Of a stretch of DNA of 64,000 nucleotides, positions 8,819 through 16,845 are shown piece after piece. Position 1 is the first letter of the stretch. Each line of letters starts with the position of its first letter. Position numbers and translations under genes: made by a program. The notes beneath the pieces were generated by a model. The model ran no database searches. It was not told the origin of the DNA and saw nothing but the letters and a program-made list of their open reading frames with translations. The DNA lies in contig NZ_CP025113.1 in assembly GCF_002831585.1 (NCBI RefSeq), positions 3,921,001-3,985,000 on the forward strand, given 5' to 3'. This stretch comes from Bradyrhizobium sp. SK17. Lineage in GTDB: Bacteria > Pseudomonadota > Alphaproteobacteria > Rhizobiales > Xanthobacteraceae.

Positions 8819-9691
8819 TTAGTTGGCTTCGTCGACGACGCTGTTGCGCAGCACGCCGACGCCTTCGGCCTCGACCTCGACGACATCACCGGGCTTCAGA
8901 TAGCGCTGCGGATCGAATCGCGCACCCGCGCCGGTCGGCGTCCCCGTGACGATGATGTCGCCGGGAACCAGCGTCGTGAAGGTCGAGATGTAGTTGATGA
9001 GGTAGCGGAAGCCGAAGATCAAGCGCGAGGTGCGGTCGTCCTGCCTGAGTTCGCCGTTGACCTTGGTGGTCAGGCGGATATCGGCGATCTGCGCCTCGCT
9101 GGTGAAGGGCACGATCCAGGGGCCGAGGCTGCCGGTGGAATCGAAATTCTTGCCCTGGGTGACGTTGAACTTGGCGTGACGCACCCAGTCGCGGATGGTG
9201 CCTTCGTTGCAGAGCGTGATCGCGGCGACGTGATCGAGCGCGCTGCTTTCCGGGATGTGCCGGCCGGCCTTGCCGATCACCAGCACCAGCTCACCTTCAT
9301 AGTCGAGTTGCGGCGAGGCCCGCGGGCGCACCACCGGCGTGTTGTGGCCGACGAAGGAGCGCGGCACGCGCAGGAACATGCTCGGATATTTCGGTGCGTC
9401 CGAGCCGTCCTTGTACTCGGCATTGCGGTCCGGATAGTTGACGCCGATGCAGATGATCTTCTCCGGCGCCGGGATCGGCGGCTGCCACGCCACCGCGTCG
9501 AGCGCGTGGTCGGGCGATCGCTTGGCGGCGTCCTCCACGAGCCGGGTCAATGCGCCGGCGGCGATCGCCTCGCGCAAGGTCGGATAGTCCTTGGCGAAAC
9601 GTGACGAGAGATCGACGATGCCGCTGTCGGTGACGGCACCATATTGCGTGGCGCCGTTGACGGAGTAGGTGGCGAGGCGAGGGGCTGACAT
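8819..9691 (-). CDS. Fumarylacetoacetate hydrolase family protein, probable HpaG-type isomerase/decarboxylase
   Basis: About 290 residues with the FAH-fold metal site: DYEGELVLVIGK contributes the Glu-x-Glu ligands and a further acidic ligand sits in EGTIRDWVRHA. The C-terminal PGDIIVTGTPTG block is diagnostic of the family. Between hpaD and the ThDP gene in a meta-cleavage operon, it most likely performs the HpaG step (decarboxylation of 5-oxopent-3-ene-1,2,5-tricarboxylate and isomerisation of the product). E. coli HpaG is a two-domain fusion, whereas this is a single-domain protein, so one or both half reactions may rely on another gene. The start chosen is the ATG at 9691. Confidence 0.8.
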   Translation of the reverse strand: MSAPRLATYSVNGATQYGAVTDSGIVDLSSRFAKDYPTLREAIAAGALTRLVEDAAKRSPDHALDAVAWQPPIPAPEKIICIGVNYPDRNAEYKDGSDAPKYPSMFLRVPRSFVGHNTPVVRPRASPQLDYEGELVLVIGKAGRHIPESSALDHVAAITLCNEGTIRDWVRHAKFNVTQGKNFDSTGSLGPWIVPFTSEAQIADIRLTTKVNGELRQDDRTSRLIFGFRYLINYISTFTTLVPGDIIVTGTPTGAGARFDPQRYLKPGDVVEVEAEGVGVLRNSVVDEAN

Positions 9692-9710
9692 GAGCAATCC
9701 ATTCATTGGT

Positions 9711-9827
9711 GTCGTCCCGGCGAATGCCGGGACCCATACGCCGCGGCCATCGGAATGGGTATGCGGCCAGACATTCGTTCAACAACTCAAGTCGGTGGTT
9801 ATGGGTCCCGGCCTTCGCCGGGACGAC
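9711..9827. repeat. Palindromic intergenic repeat, same family as 4126-4244
   Basis: Arms 9711-9738 and 9800-9827 are near-perfect reverse complements (one mismatch class, AATGCC against GGCCTTC). The right half matches the copy at 4126-4244 over roughly 45 bases, including a shared CAACAACT stretch. It separates hpaD from the FAH gene inside the operon and could cause partial transcript processing or attenuation there. Confidence 0.85.
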
Positions 9828-9844
9828 GTTTCGAGAGGCGTGTA

Positions 9845-10828
9845 TCAGTCCGCGACCAGCACGTCGGCGACGAAGCGCGGCTCGCGCACGGCTTGCCCCG
9901 CGAAGGTCGAGCCCTCTTCGAACCAGGAGCGCGGCGCCGGTGCGCCCCACAAGGTCTGACGGCGCGGATCGCGCAGCGACCAGCGCAGCGGCTCGTGGTC
10001 GTGATCGCCGGTGAAATAGTCGCTGGTGTAGAGCTCGATGCGATGGCCGTCGGGATCGCGGATGTAGAGGAAGAAGGCGTTGGAGATGCCGTGCCGGCCC
10101 GGGCCGCGCTCGATGTTGTTGAGGAAGCCGGACGAGGCCATCACGTCGCAGAGATGCACGATGTTCATCGCGGTCGGCACCCAATAGGCGATGTGATGCA
10201 GGCGCGGGCCACGGCCGTTGGTGATGGCGAAGTCGTGGACATTGCCCTTGCGGTGCATCCAGGCGGCGGCGATGCGGCCATTGTCGCCGTCCTCCTCGGC
10301 ATATTCGGTGAGGCGGAAGCCGAGCCGCGCGTAGAAATCGACGGTGTCCTGCACCTCGGCGGCGAACACATTGAAATGGTCGAGCCGCTGCGGATGGCAG
10401 CCCTTGTAGAGATCGTAGCGCCGCAGCAAATGCGGGCGCTTCTCCATCGTGGCGTAGAGCTCGATCTGGAAGCCGAACGGATCGGTGAATTGCAGCGTGC
10501 GACCCTGGAACGGCTGGTCGACGAAGGCGTAGCTGATGCCGTTCTCGGAGCAGAAGGCGGCGGCCTTGTCGAGGTCGCCGTCATTGCCGACCTTGAAGCC
10601 GAGCCGGTTGCAGGCGGCCTTCGCCGCCTTGCGCAGCACCACCGAGTGATGCTGGTGCTCTTCGCTGGCGCGCAGATACACCGATCTGTCGTCGCGGTCC
10701 TCGATGTGGAGGCCGACGGTGTTCTCGTAGAAGGCGGCGCTCTTGTCCAGGTCCGTGACGTCGAGCACGGCGTGGCTGCAGCGGATGATGTTGAACGGCG
10801 GATCGAAGACGTGGGTCGGAGCGGGCAT
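9845..10828 (-). CDS. hpaD: 3,4-dihydroxyphenylacetate (homoprotocatechuate) 2,3-dioxygenase
   Basis: Extradiol ring-cleavage dioxygenase of the vicinal-oxygen-chelate fold, 327 residues. It opens homoprotocatechuate to 5-carboxymethyl-2-hydroxymuconate semialdehyde. It aligns with the Brevibacterium fuscum HPCD type: metal ligands His151 (RLDHFN), His212 (LHHIAYW) and Glu265 (GHRIELY), second-sphere His198 (NVHDF), and the active-site loop ERGPGRHG. It is thus a type I VOC enzyme, not the unrelated LigB-type HpaD of E. coli. A palindromic repeat separates it from each neighbour in the operon. Confidence 0.93.
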   Translation of the reverse strand: MPAPTHVFDPPFNIIRCSHAVLDVTDLDKSAAFYENTVGLHIEDRDDRSVYLRASEEHQHHSVVLRKAAKAACNRLGFKVGNDGDLDKAAAFCSENGISYAFVDQPFQGRTLQFTDPFGFQIELYATMEKRPHLLRRYDLYKGCHPQRLDHFNVFAAEVQDTVDFYARLGFRLTEYAEEDGDNGRIAAAWMHRKGNVHDFAITNGRGPRLHHIAYWVPTAMNIVHLCDVMASSGFLNNIERGPGRHGISNAFFLYIRDPDGHRIELYTSDYFTGDHDHEPLRWSLRDPRRQTLWGAPAPRSWFEEGSTFAGQAVREPRFVADVLVAD

Positions 10829-10848
10829 CGGTGTTTCCTCTGTCTGTC

Positions 10849-10947
10849 GTCATTCCGGGATGCGCCTCTTGGCGTAGGCCCGGAATCCATACCCACGATC
10901 GTGGTTATGGGTTCCGGGCTCGCCGCTACGCGTCGCCCCGGAATGAC
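10849..10947. repeat. Palindromic intergenic repeat between hpaD and hpaE
   Basis: Outer arms TCATTCCGGG and CCCCGGAATGA, with inner arms around GGCCCGGAATCCATA and TATGGGTTCCGGG, form a nested inverted repeat of about 100 bases. It is of a different family from the 4126 and 9711 copies, although the outer logic is similar. It occupies most of the gap between hpaE and hpaD. Confidence 0.75.
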
Positions 10948-10955
10948 AGTTGTCG

Positions 10956-12500
10956 TTAGATTCCCAGTTTCTGAATCTTGTGCGTCCCGCGCGCGAGCGA
11001 GACGTGCTTGGTTTCCATGTAGAAGTCGAACGAGTAGTCGCCGCCGTCGCGGCCGATGCCTGACGACTTCATGCCGCCGAACGGGGTCGGCAGATGGCGG
11101 ACGTTTTCCGAGTTGAGCCAGATCATGCCGGCTTCCAGCGCATCGGCGACACGCAGCGCGCGGCCCATCTCGCCGGTCCAGACATAGCCGGTCAGACCGT
11201 ATTGCACGCCGTTGGCGATTTCGATGGCCTCAGCCTCGTCCTTGAACGGGATGACGGTCAGGAACGGCCCGAACACCTCTTCCTGCGCGACGCGCATGTT
11301 GGCGCTGGCGCCGGTGACCAGCGTCGGCTGCACATAATGGCCGCCGCCGGGGCCGTCATGCGGCTTGCCGCCGACCGCGATCGTCGCGCCGTCCTTCCTG
11401 GCGACGTCGAAATAGCTGCACACCTTGGCGAGATGCCGCTCATGGATCAGCGGCCCGATCTCGGTCGCGGGATCGAGCGGATGGCCGACCTTGAGCGCCT
11501 TGACGCGCGCCGTGAGCTTCTCGATGAAGCTGCCGGCAATGCTCTCCTGAACCAGCAGCCGGCTCGACGAGGTGCAGCGCTCGCCATTGAGCGAGTAGAT
11601 CATGAACACGACGGCATCGAGCGCGCGGTCGAGATCGGCGTCGTCGAACACGATCACCGGGTTCTTGCCGCCGAGCTCGAAATGCACCCGCTTCAAGGTC
11701 GGCGCGCCCTGCGCCATGATTGCCGAGCCGGTCGAACTCTCGCCAACGAAGCCGATCGCCTTGATCGCGGGGTGCTCGGTCAGCGCCTTGCCGGCCTCTT
11801 CGCCGAAACCATGCACGGTGTTGAGCACGCCGTCGGGAAGACCGGCCTGCTTGGCGAGCTTGACCAGCATGTCGGCCGTCACCGGCGACCATTCCGCCGG
11901 CTTGTGCACCACGGTGCAGCCGGCGGCCAGCGCCGGCGCGATCTTCCAGGTCGAGAGCATGAACGGCGTGTTCCACGGCGTGATCACGCCGACCGGGCCG
12001 ATCGGCACCCGGGTCGAGATGTTCCAGTGCTCGTCCGAAGGCGTGTTGAGGCCGTCGCGGGCCTCGCCGCATTTGTCGGCGAAGAAGCGGAAATTCTCCG
12101 CGGCGCGGATGGCGGCCTTGGCCATGAAGCGGTGCGCCTGACCGGTGTCGATGCATTCGAGCACGGCGATGTCGTCGGCGCGCTCCTCGATCGCATCGGC
12201 GACGCGGTGCAAAACCTTGCGGCGCTGCGCCGCCGGCATGTCGCGCCAGGCCTTGAACGCGTTGGACGCCGCGGTTGCCGCGCGGTCGATATCCGCGGCA
12301 TTGCCGCGCGCGACCGTCGCCAGCACCGTGCCGTCGACGGGCGATTTCGTCTCGAAAGTCTGACCGGATGCCGCCGGCACGACCTTGCCGTCGATCACAT
12401 TGCCGATGCCTTCGGCCTTCAGCTTCGCCAGCAGGGGACCGGCGCGATCGCGGTTGGCCTGGAACACATCGGCTGACGATTTCGCTGTCGCTTTATCCAT
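10956..12500 (-). CDS. hpaE: 5-carboxymethyl-2-hydroxymuconate semialdehyde dehydrogenase
   Basis: NAD-dependent aldehyde dehydrogenase of 514 residues that oxidises the ring-cleavage product of HpaD. Catalytic Glu275 is in VHFELGGKNP and the nucleophile is Cys309 in GERCTSSSR. The coenzyme-binding segment PWNTPF is near residue 175 and GFVGESSTGS near 250. The gene overlaps the end of hpaF by eight bases, showing translational coupling. Family membership is certain; assignment to the hpa substrate rests on the neighbouring hpaF, hpaD and hydratase genes. Confidence 0.93.
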   Translation of the reverse strand: MDKATAKSSADVFQANRDRAGPLLAKLKAEGIGNVIDGKVVPAASGQTFETKSPVDGTVLATVARGNAADIDRAATAASNAFKAWRDMPAAQRRKVLHRVADAIEERADDIAVLECIDTGQAHRFMAKAAIRAAENFRFFADKCGEARDGLNTPSDEHWNISTRVPIGPVGVITPWNTPFMLSTWKIAPALAAGCTVVHKPAEWSPVTADMLVKLAKQAGLPDGVLNTVHGFGEEAGKALTEHPAIKAIGFVGESSTGSAIMAQGAPTLKRVHFELGGKNPVIVFDDADLDRALDAVVFMIYSLNGERCTSSSRLLVQESIAGSFIEKLTARVKALKVGHPLDPATEIGPLIHERHLAKVCSYFDVARKDGATIAVGGKPHDGPGGGHYVQPTLVTGASANMRVAQEEVFGPFLTVIPFKDEAEAIEIANGVQYGLTGYVWTGEMGRALRVADALEAGMIWLNSENVRHLPTPFGGMKSSGIGRDGGDYSFDFYMETKHVSLARGTHKIQKLGI

Positions 12501-12891
12501 TGACCGTCTCCACCTTCAATGCGTCGTGGATGTTGTTGCGTTTCCAGCTGGTTTCCTTGTCGTTGATCTGCATGTCGAACGACAGAGCGAACTTGCTGTT
12601 GGCGAATACCGGATCGAGATGGGCCGATAGCGCCTTGAAGATGTGCTCGCCCGCCTTCTTGCGGGCGGCGAGGTCACGGCCTTCGCCGAGCCGCAGCACC
12701 ATGTCGAGGAAGCCGTAGGTCTTGCGGCCGTCGGCGATCGCGTAATGCTCGCATCTGATGGCGCGGACACGGATGCCGCCGAGCGGGAAGATGCCGGTCT
12801 CGACCGCGGCCCTGCGGACCAGTTCGACCGTCGCGCCCATGTCGACGAGGCCGTCGAGATTGGCCGAGTATTCAATCGTGAAATGCGGCAT
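12493..12891 (-). CDS. hpaF: 5-carboxymethyl-2-hydroxymuconate delta-isomerase
   Basis: Tautomerase-superfamily isomerase (CHMI), 132 residues, converting 5-carboxymethyl-2-hydroxymuconate to its 2-oxo isomer. The N-terminus MPHFTIEYSANL places the catalytic proline directly after the initiator methionine, as the mechanism requires. The segment RCEHYAIADG and the final SFDMQINDKETSWKRNNIH fit the family. The length is normal. It lies between the hydratase (21 bases upstream) and hpaE (8-base overlap). Confidence 0.92.
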   Translation of the reverse strand: MPHFTIEYSANLDGLVDMGATVELVRRAAVETGIFPLGGIRVRAIRCEHYAIADGRKTYGFLDMVLRLGEGRDLAARKKAGEHIFKALSAHLDPVFANSKFALSFDMQINDKETSWKRNNIHDALKVETVNG

Positions 12892-12912
12892 GCAGCGCTC
12901 CTGCTGATGGCG

Positions 12913-13719
12913 TCAAGCGAAGTAGCAGCTCACGGAACCATAAGGTCCGTAATCGGCCTGGATGGTGTCGCCCTTGCGGGTCTCGATCGGGCGGATGAAC
13001 GAGCCCGCCAGCACGATTTGACCGGCCTCCAGCGCCAGCCCGTTGGGCGCGATCTTGTTGGCGAGCCACGCCACCGCGGTCGCCGGATGGTTCAACACGC
13101 CGGCGGCCAGACCGGTTTCCTCGAGCTGGCCGTTGCGGAAGCAGAGCGCGCCGATCCAGCGCAGATCGGCCTCCAGCGGTCGGATCGGCCGGCCGCCCAG
13201 CACGATGCCGGCATTGGCGGCATTGTCGGCGATGGTGTCGAAGATCTTTCGCGTTGCTTTGGTTTCCGGATCGACGCGTTCGACCCGGGTATCCAGGATT
13301 TCCAGCGCCGGCACCACGAAGTCGGTGGCGTTGAGCACGTCGAACAGCGTGCAGTTCGGTCCCGCCAGGCGATGCTTCATCACGAAGGCAAGCTCGGCCT
13401 CGACGCGGGTTGCGATGAAGCGATCGGTCGGCACCAGGCCGCCATCGGCAAAGAACATGTCGTCGAGCAGGATGCCGGAATCGGGCTCGTCGATGTTGAG
13501 CGCACTCTGCATCGCCTTCGAGGTCAGGCCGATCTTGTGGCCCTTGACGAGGCGGCCCTGCGCCACCTTCATCTCGACCCAGGCCTTCTGAATCGCGTAG
13601 GCATCCTCGAGGGTGATGCGGGGGTAGTCCAGCGAGAGCTGGCGGATCTGCTTGCGGGTCTTTTCCGCGGTGTCGAGCCGTTCGGCGGCAGCGCGGATAT
13701 CGTCCTTGGAGAGGGCCAT
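12913..13719 (-). CDS. hpaH: 2-oxo-hept-3-ene-1,7-dioate hydratase
   Basis: Hydratase of the FAH-fold/MhpD-like family, 268 residues, adding water to 2-oxohept-3-ene-1,7-dioate before aldol cleavage. Diagnostic stretches are KGHKIGLTSKAMQ near residue 60, metal-binding EAELAFVMK near 108, and GSFIRPIE close to the C-terminus. It is the first gene of the minus-strand operon and starts 111 bases from the divergent hpaR. The aldolase that should act next (HpaI) is absent from this operon; an HpaI-family gene lies at 21382 in another operon. Confidence 0.92.
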   Translation of the reverse strand: MALSKDDIRAAAERLDTAEKTRKQIRQLSLDYPRITLEDAYAIQKAWVEMKVAQGRLVKGHKIGLTSKAMQSALNIDEPDSGILLDDMFFADGGLVPTDRFIATRVEAELAFVMKHRLAGPNCTLFDVLNATDFVVPALEILDTRVERVDPETKATRKIFDTIADNAANAGIVLGGRPIRPLEADLRWIGALCFRNGQLEETGLAAGVLNHPATAVAWLANKIAPNGLALEAGQIVLAGSFIRPIETRKGDTIQADYGPYGSVSCYFA

Positions 13720-13753
13720 GCGTGATACACAAAAAGTGGATGTCGGGAGATGA

Positions 13754-13765
13754 TTAACATGTTAA
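13754..13765. promoter_or_regulatory. Perfect 12-base palindrome in the hpaR-hpaH intergenic region, candidate HpaR operator
   Basis: TTAACATGTTAA is a perfect palindrome 34 bases upstream of the hydratase start and 65 bases upstream of hpaR, in the AT-rich part of a 111-base divergent promoter region. MarR-family repressors typically bind such short AT-rich dyads. Function is inferred from position and symmetry only. Confidence 0.55.
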
Positions 13766-13830
13766 GTGAATTCCCGCAAACTGAATCAGGGCATGCTGCG
13801 CTGCAAAAGTTTGCGGTGGCGGATTAGGTC

Positions 13831-14370
13831 ATGGCGCGCAAGAAATCGTCCGACGAGCTAGGGCCGAGGCAGGGTGACGAGGTGGCGTCGTCGCGACGTG
13901 GCCCGATGCGCGAATTCTCGCGCTCGCTGCCGATGTCGCTGCTGCGCGCCCGCGAGGCCGTGATGCGGCAATTCCGTCCGTCGCTGCGCAGTCACGGGCT
14001 GACCGAGCAGCAATGGCGGATCTTGCGTGCGCTGACCGCGGTCGAGGAGATCGAGGTCACCGAGCTCGCCCGCGTGGCGTTCCTGCTTGGCCCGAGCCTG
14101 TCGCGGATCCTGCGCGATCTCGAGGCGCGCGCCTTGATCGAGCGCAAGGCGGCCGAGACCGATGCACGGCGCGCGGTGGTTTCGATCTCTGCCAAGGGAC
14201 TGAAGCTGATCGAGGCGGTGGCCCCGACGTCGGAGGCGATCTACGCCGAGATCACCCGGCGGTTCGGCGCCCGCAAGCTCGCGGAACTGCACGAAATGCT
14301 CGGCGCGCTGGAGGCCAGCCTCGCCGGAATGGCGGCTGCCGATGATGCCGAGGTCGAGGCCGATACGTAG
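13831..14370 (+). CDS. hpaR: MarR-family regulator of homoprotocatechuate degradation
   Basis: MarR-type winged-helix protein of 179 residues, divergent from the hpa operon. The core SLRSHGLTEQQWRILRAL starts the domain, the recognition helix region is FLLGPSLSRILRDLEARAL, and the wing carries [17 protein letters not shown] with the conserved DxR. In E. coli W, HpaR represses the meta-cleavage genes until 4-hydroxyphenylacetate or homoprotocatechuate is present; the same role is inferred from position. Both termini carry short charged extensions. Confidence 0.88.
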   Translation: MARKKSSDELGPRQGDEVASSRRGPMREFSRSLPMSLLRAREAVMRQFRPSLRSHGLTEQQWRILRALTAVEEIEVTELARVAFLLGPSLSRILRDLEARALIERKAAETDARRAVVSISAKGLKLIEAVAPTSEAIYAEITRRFGARKLAELHEMLGALEASLAGMAAADDAEVEADT

Positions 14371-14394
14371 CCGCGGTCCCGCGCGACAGGATGG

Positions 14395-15390
14395 CTAGAC
14401 CATGTAGGGCACGCGCGAAATCGCGTTGATGGCGCGGAATTCGGCAATCCAGCGGGCAACTTTCGAATGCGACCATTCGATGTGACTGCGCAAGGTCGCA
14501 GCCGCCGCATCACCGTCGCGTGTGCGCAAGGCTTCGATGATCACCAGATGCTCGTCCATGAAGGAATCGATCTGCGGCGCGGTCAGAGCCACCTGAATGT
14601 GCTTGCCGATCACGAAGGAGCAGTGCGTGCGTTTCAGCGCCTCGATCATCTCGCGATTGCTGCCGTAGCCCAGGCACTGGATGTGGAGGTCGCCCTCGAT
14701 CTCGTCGAGCTCCCCGACGCCGACGCCGCTGCGGAACTGAATCCCTTCGCGCAGCCGCTCCGCCATCCGGTCGAGCAGTGCGGCAGGAATCCTCGTCGTC
14801 GCCGATTTCAGCAGCAGCGGCTCGAGGGTCGCGCGGACCTCGAAGATGTCGCGGAGGCGATCTTCATCCAGGGGCACCACATACCAATGAGCCTTGGCGC
14901 CTTTCTCCAGGACTCCGATTGCCTGCGCACGTAGCAACAGGTTGCGCGCAACGGTGCGCCCGACCCGGAAGTGCCGCGCCAGCGCGAGCTCGCTGACCCG
15001 AAAGCGCCCGAACAGCGACCGGTAGATGATCTCGCGCTCGAGCTTGTAGTAGAGTGCATCCCAGGCATCGCTGCGCACCGCCTCGACCGGGCCATCGGTC
15101 AGCCCGAACATCTCCGGCGTGATCGGGACGCGGCGTGGTTCGGCGTTTCGCTTGCCGGCGATGACGCCGCGGCCGTCGAAGCGGTGCACCAGGCCGACAT
15201 GCTCGAGCTGTTCGAACGCCTGTCGCACCGGCGAGCGGCTGGAGCCGAACAAGGTCGCGATCGCCGATTCCGAGAGAACCGTTCCGGGTGGAACGTCGCC
15301 GGCCCGGATGTGCTTTGCCAATGCGCTCTTGATCAGCGCGTAGGCCGGCTGCTTCCGTCTGGTCTGCGATTTCGCTCTTGGAATCGACAT
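14395..15390 (-). CDS. GntR-family regulator with FCD domain
   Basis: Transcription regulator of about 331 residues. An N-terminal GntR winged helix (APYALIKSALAKHIR-like start, then LSESAIATLFGSSRSPVRQAFEQL) is followed by a second segment resembling another winged helix (residues ~110-170, with RVSELALARHFRVGRTVARN) and then an all-helical FCD ligand-binding domain (DIFEVRATLEPLLLKSA onward). I chose the ATG at 15390; the frame stays open to 15492, but that extension crosses a palindrome and lacks family similarity. It is divergent from the transporter/sugar-acid operon and probably controls it. Confidence 0.85.
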   Translation of the reverse strand: MSIPRAKSQTRRKQPAYALIKSALAKHIRAGDVPPGTVLSESAIATLFGSSRSPVRQAFEQLEHVGLVHRFDGRGVIAGKRNAEPRRVPITPEMFGLTDGPVEAVRSDAWDALYYKLEREIIYRSLFGRFRVSELALARHFRVGRTVARNLLLRAQAIGVLEKGAKAHWYVVPLDEDRLRDIFEVRATLEPLLLKSATTRIPAALLDRMAERLREGIQFRSGVGVGELDEIEGDLHIQCLGYGSNREMIEALKRTHCSFVIGKHIQVALTAPQIDSFMDEHLVIIEALRTRDGDAAAATLRSHIEWSHSKVARWIAEFRAINAISRVPYMV

Positions 15391-15414
15391 CGATGACTGC
15401 CCGTCGGTCACATT

Positions 15415-15424
15415 ATCACGTGAT
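15415..15424. promoter_or_regulatory. Perfect palindrome ATCACGTGAT upstream of the GntR gene, candidate operator
   Basis: A 10-base perfect dyad 24 bases upstream of the chosen GntR start and about 200 bases upstream of the divergent transporter operon. GntR/FCD regulators often bind short dyads near their own gene. No experimental or comparative support is visible here. Confidence 0.4.
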
Positions 15425-15626
15425 CCCGTTCTGGTCGTTGGTAGCAGGCAATTACGCACCGTTGCCAGCGAACGTTTGGCTATTGCGTGCAATGTGCAAT
15501 CATGTTTAGCTGGGAGTCAAACGCCAGATCGATGGCCGCCGTCACGCGTCCTGGACCACAGATCGACGCGTCAGCTCATCTCAACGCAGCCGACATGCAA
15601 GTTCGGCGCACCAAAGGGAGGATTGA

Positions 15627-16772
15627 ATGAAACTGACGAGGCGTGAGTTTTCCGCCGGCTTGGCGGCAGGTCTCGCTGCTCCCGCGCTGATGCGCAGCGC
15701 CTGGGCGCAAGGAGCGACGATCAAGATCGGCATGTGCGTGCCGGTGACCGGACCGGCAGCGGAGCAGGGCCTGTGGGCCCAGAACGGCGCCAAGCTGGCG
15801 CTCGCCGCGGTCAACAAGGCCGGCGGCGTGCTCGGCAAGCAGGTCGAGCTCGTGATCGAAGACGACCAGACCACCAACCCGGGCATCGTGCTGGCCTTCT
15901 CCAAGCTCGCCGCGCAATCCGACATCGTTGCCTTCCTCGGCTCGATCCGCTCGACCCAGGTGCAGGCGATGGCGCCCGACGTGATCAAGGTCGGCAAGCC
16001 TGTGATGATCGGTGGCACCAATCCGGATCTCACCCATTCCGGCAATCCCTGGCTGTTCCGCTTCCGCCCGAATGACAATTACTCCGGCCGCGTGATCGCC
16101 GACTTCGGCGTCAACACGCTCGGCAAGAAGAAATGGGCGATCGTCCATTCCACCGACGCCTTCGGCACCGCGGGCGGCAAGGCGCTGACCGAGGCGCTGG
16201 CCAAGCTCGGTGCGCCGCCGGTGCTCGACCAGGGCTATGCCAACCAGAGCCAGGACTTCACCCCGGTCGTGCTGGCGGTGAAGCAGTCCGGTGCCGACGT
16301 GCTCGGTACCTACTTCACCTTCGAGAACGACCTCGGCATCTTCGCCCGGCAGCTGCGCCAGCTCGGCGTCAACATCCCCTGGGTCGGTTCGCCTTCGGTG
16401 GTGGCGGTGTCCTCGACCAAGCTCGCCGGCCCTGCGTTGTATGGCACCTATGGGGTCGCCGACTTCGCCGAGGACTCGAGCGACACGGCAAAGGCGTTCG
16501 GCAAGGCCTATCGCGATGCCTACAAGACCGCGCCCGATAACCAGAGCGCCTGGCCCTACGACGCAATCACCATCCTGTCGGCGGCGATCAACAAGGCTGG
16601 TTCGACCGATCCGAACAAGATCCGCGACGCCATCCTGGCGACGCAGAAATTCGCCGGCGCCGAAGGCGAGTACAATTTCGACAAGAATGGCGACGGTCTG
16701 CACGGCTACAACGTCGTGAAGAACGACAAGGGTAAGATCGTCTACGACAAGCACATCGACTTCAACGATTGA
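15627..16772 (+). CDS. ABC transporter substrate-binding protein, Liv/HAAT type
   Basis: Periplasmic solute receptor of 381 residues. The N-terminus MKLTRREFSAGLAAGLAAPA carries a Tat-like RR-x-F motif and hydrophobic core, with probable cleavage after AWAQ. The mature part begins IKIGMCVPVTGPAA, the classic start of Liv-type receptors with two Rossmann-like lobes. A strong ribosome-binding site GGGAGG precedes the ATG. It is the first gene of a run of transporter and catabolic genes ending at 23786. The ligand is unknown; the downstream enzymes suggest a sugar acid or hydroxy acid (inference). Confidence 0.92.
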   Translation: MKLTRREFSAGLAAGLAAPALMRSAWAQGATIKIGMCVPVTGPAAEQGLWAQNGAKLALAAVNKAGGVLGKQVELVIEDDQTTNPGIVLAFSKLAAQSDIVAFLGSIRSTQVQAMAPDVIKVGKPVMIGGTNPDLTHSGNPWLFRFRPNDNYSGRVIADFGVNTLGKKKWAIVHSTDAFGTAGGKALTEALAKLGAPPVLDQGYANQSQDFTPVVLAVKQSGADVLGTYFTFENDLGIFARQLRQLGVNIPWVGSPSVVAVSSTKLAGPALYGTYGVADFAEDSSDTAKAFGKAYRDAYKTAPDNQSAWPYDAITILSAAINKAGSTDPNKIRDAILATQKFAGAEGEYNFDKNGDGLHGYNVVKNDKGKIVYDKHIDFND

Positions 16773-16845
16773 TCGCGGCTCGGCCTCGCCGTCGCGCACG
16801 GTGAGGCCGGTCTCCTGCGTACAATGTACTGATCGAGCGCCTGCC

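Noticed and set aside
9755..11116. 453-residue plus-strand frame across hpaD and two repeats
   Set aside because: It runs through palindromic repeats and is antisense to hpaD, which has its metal ligands in place.
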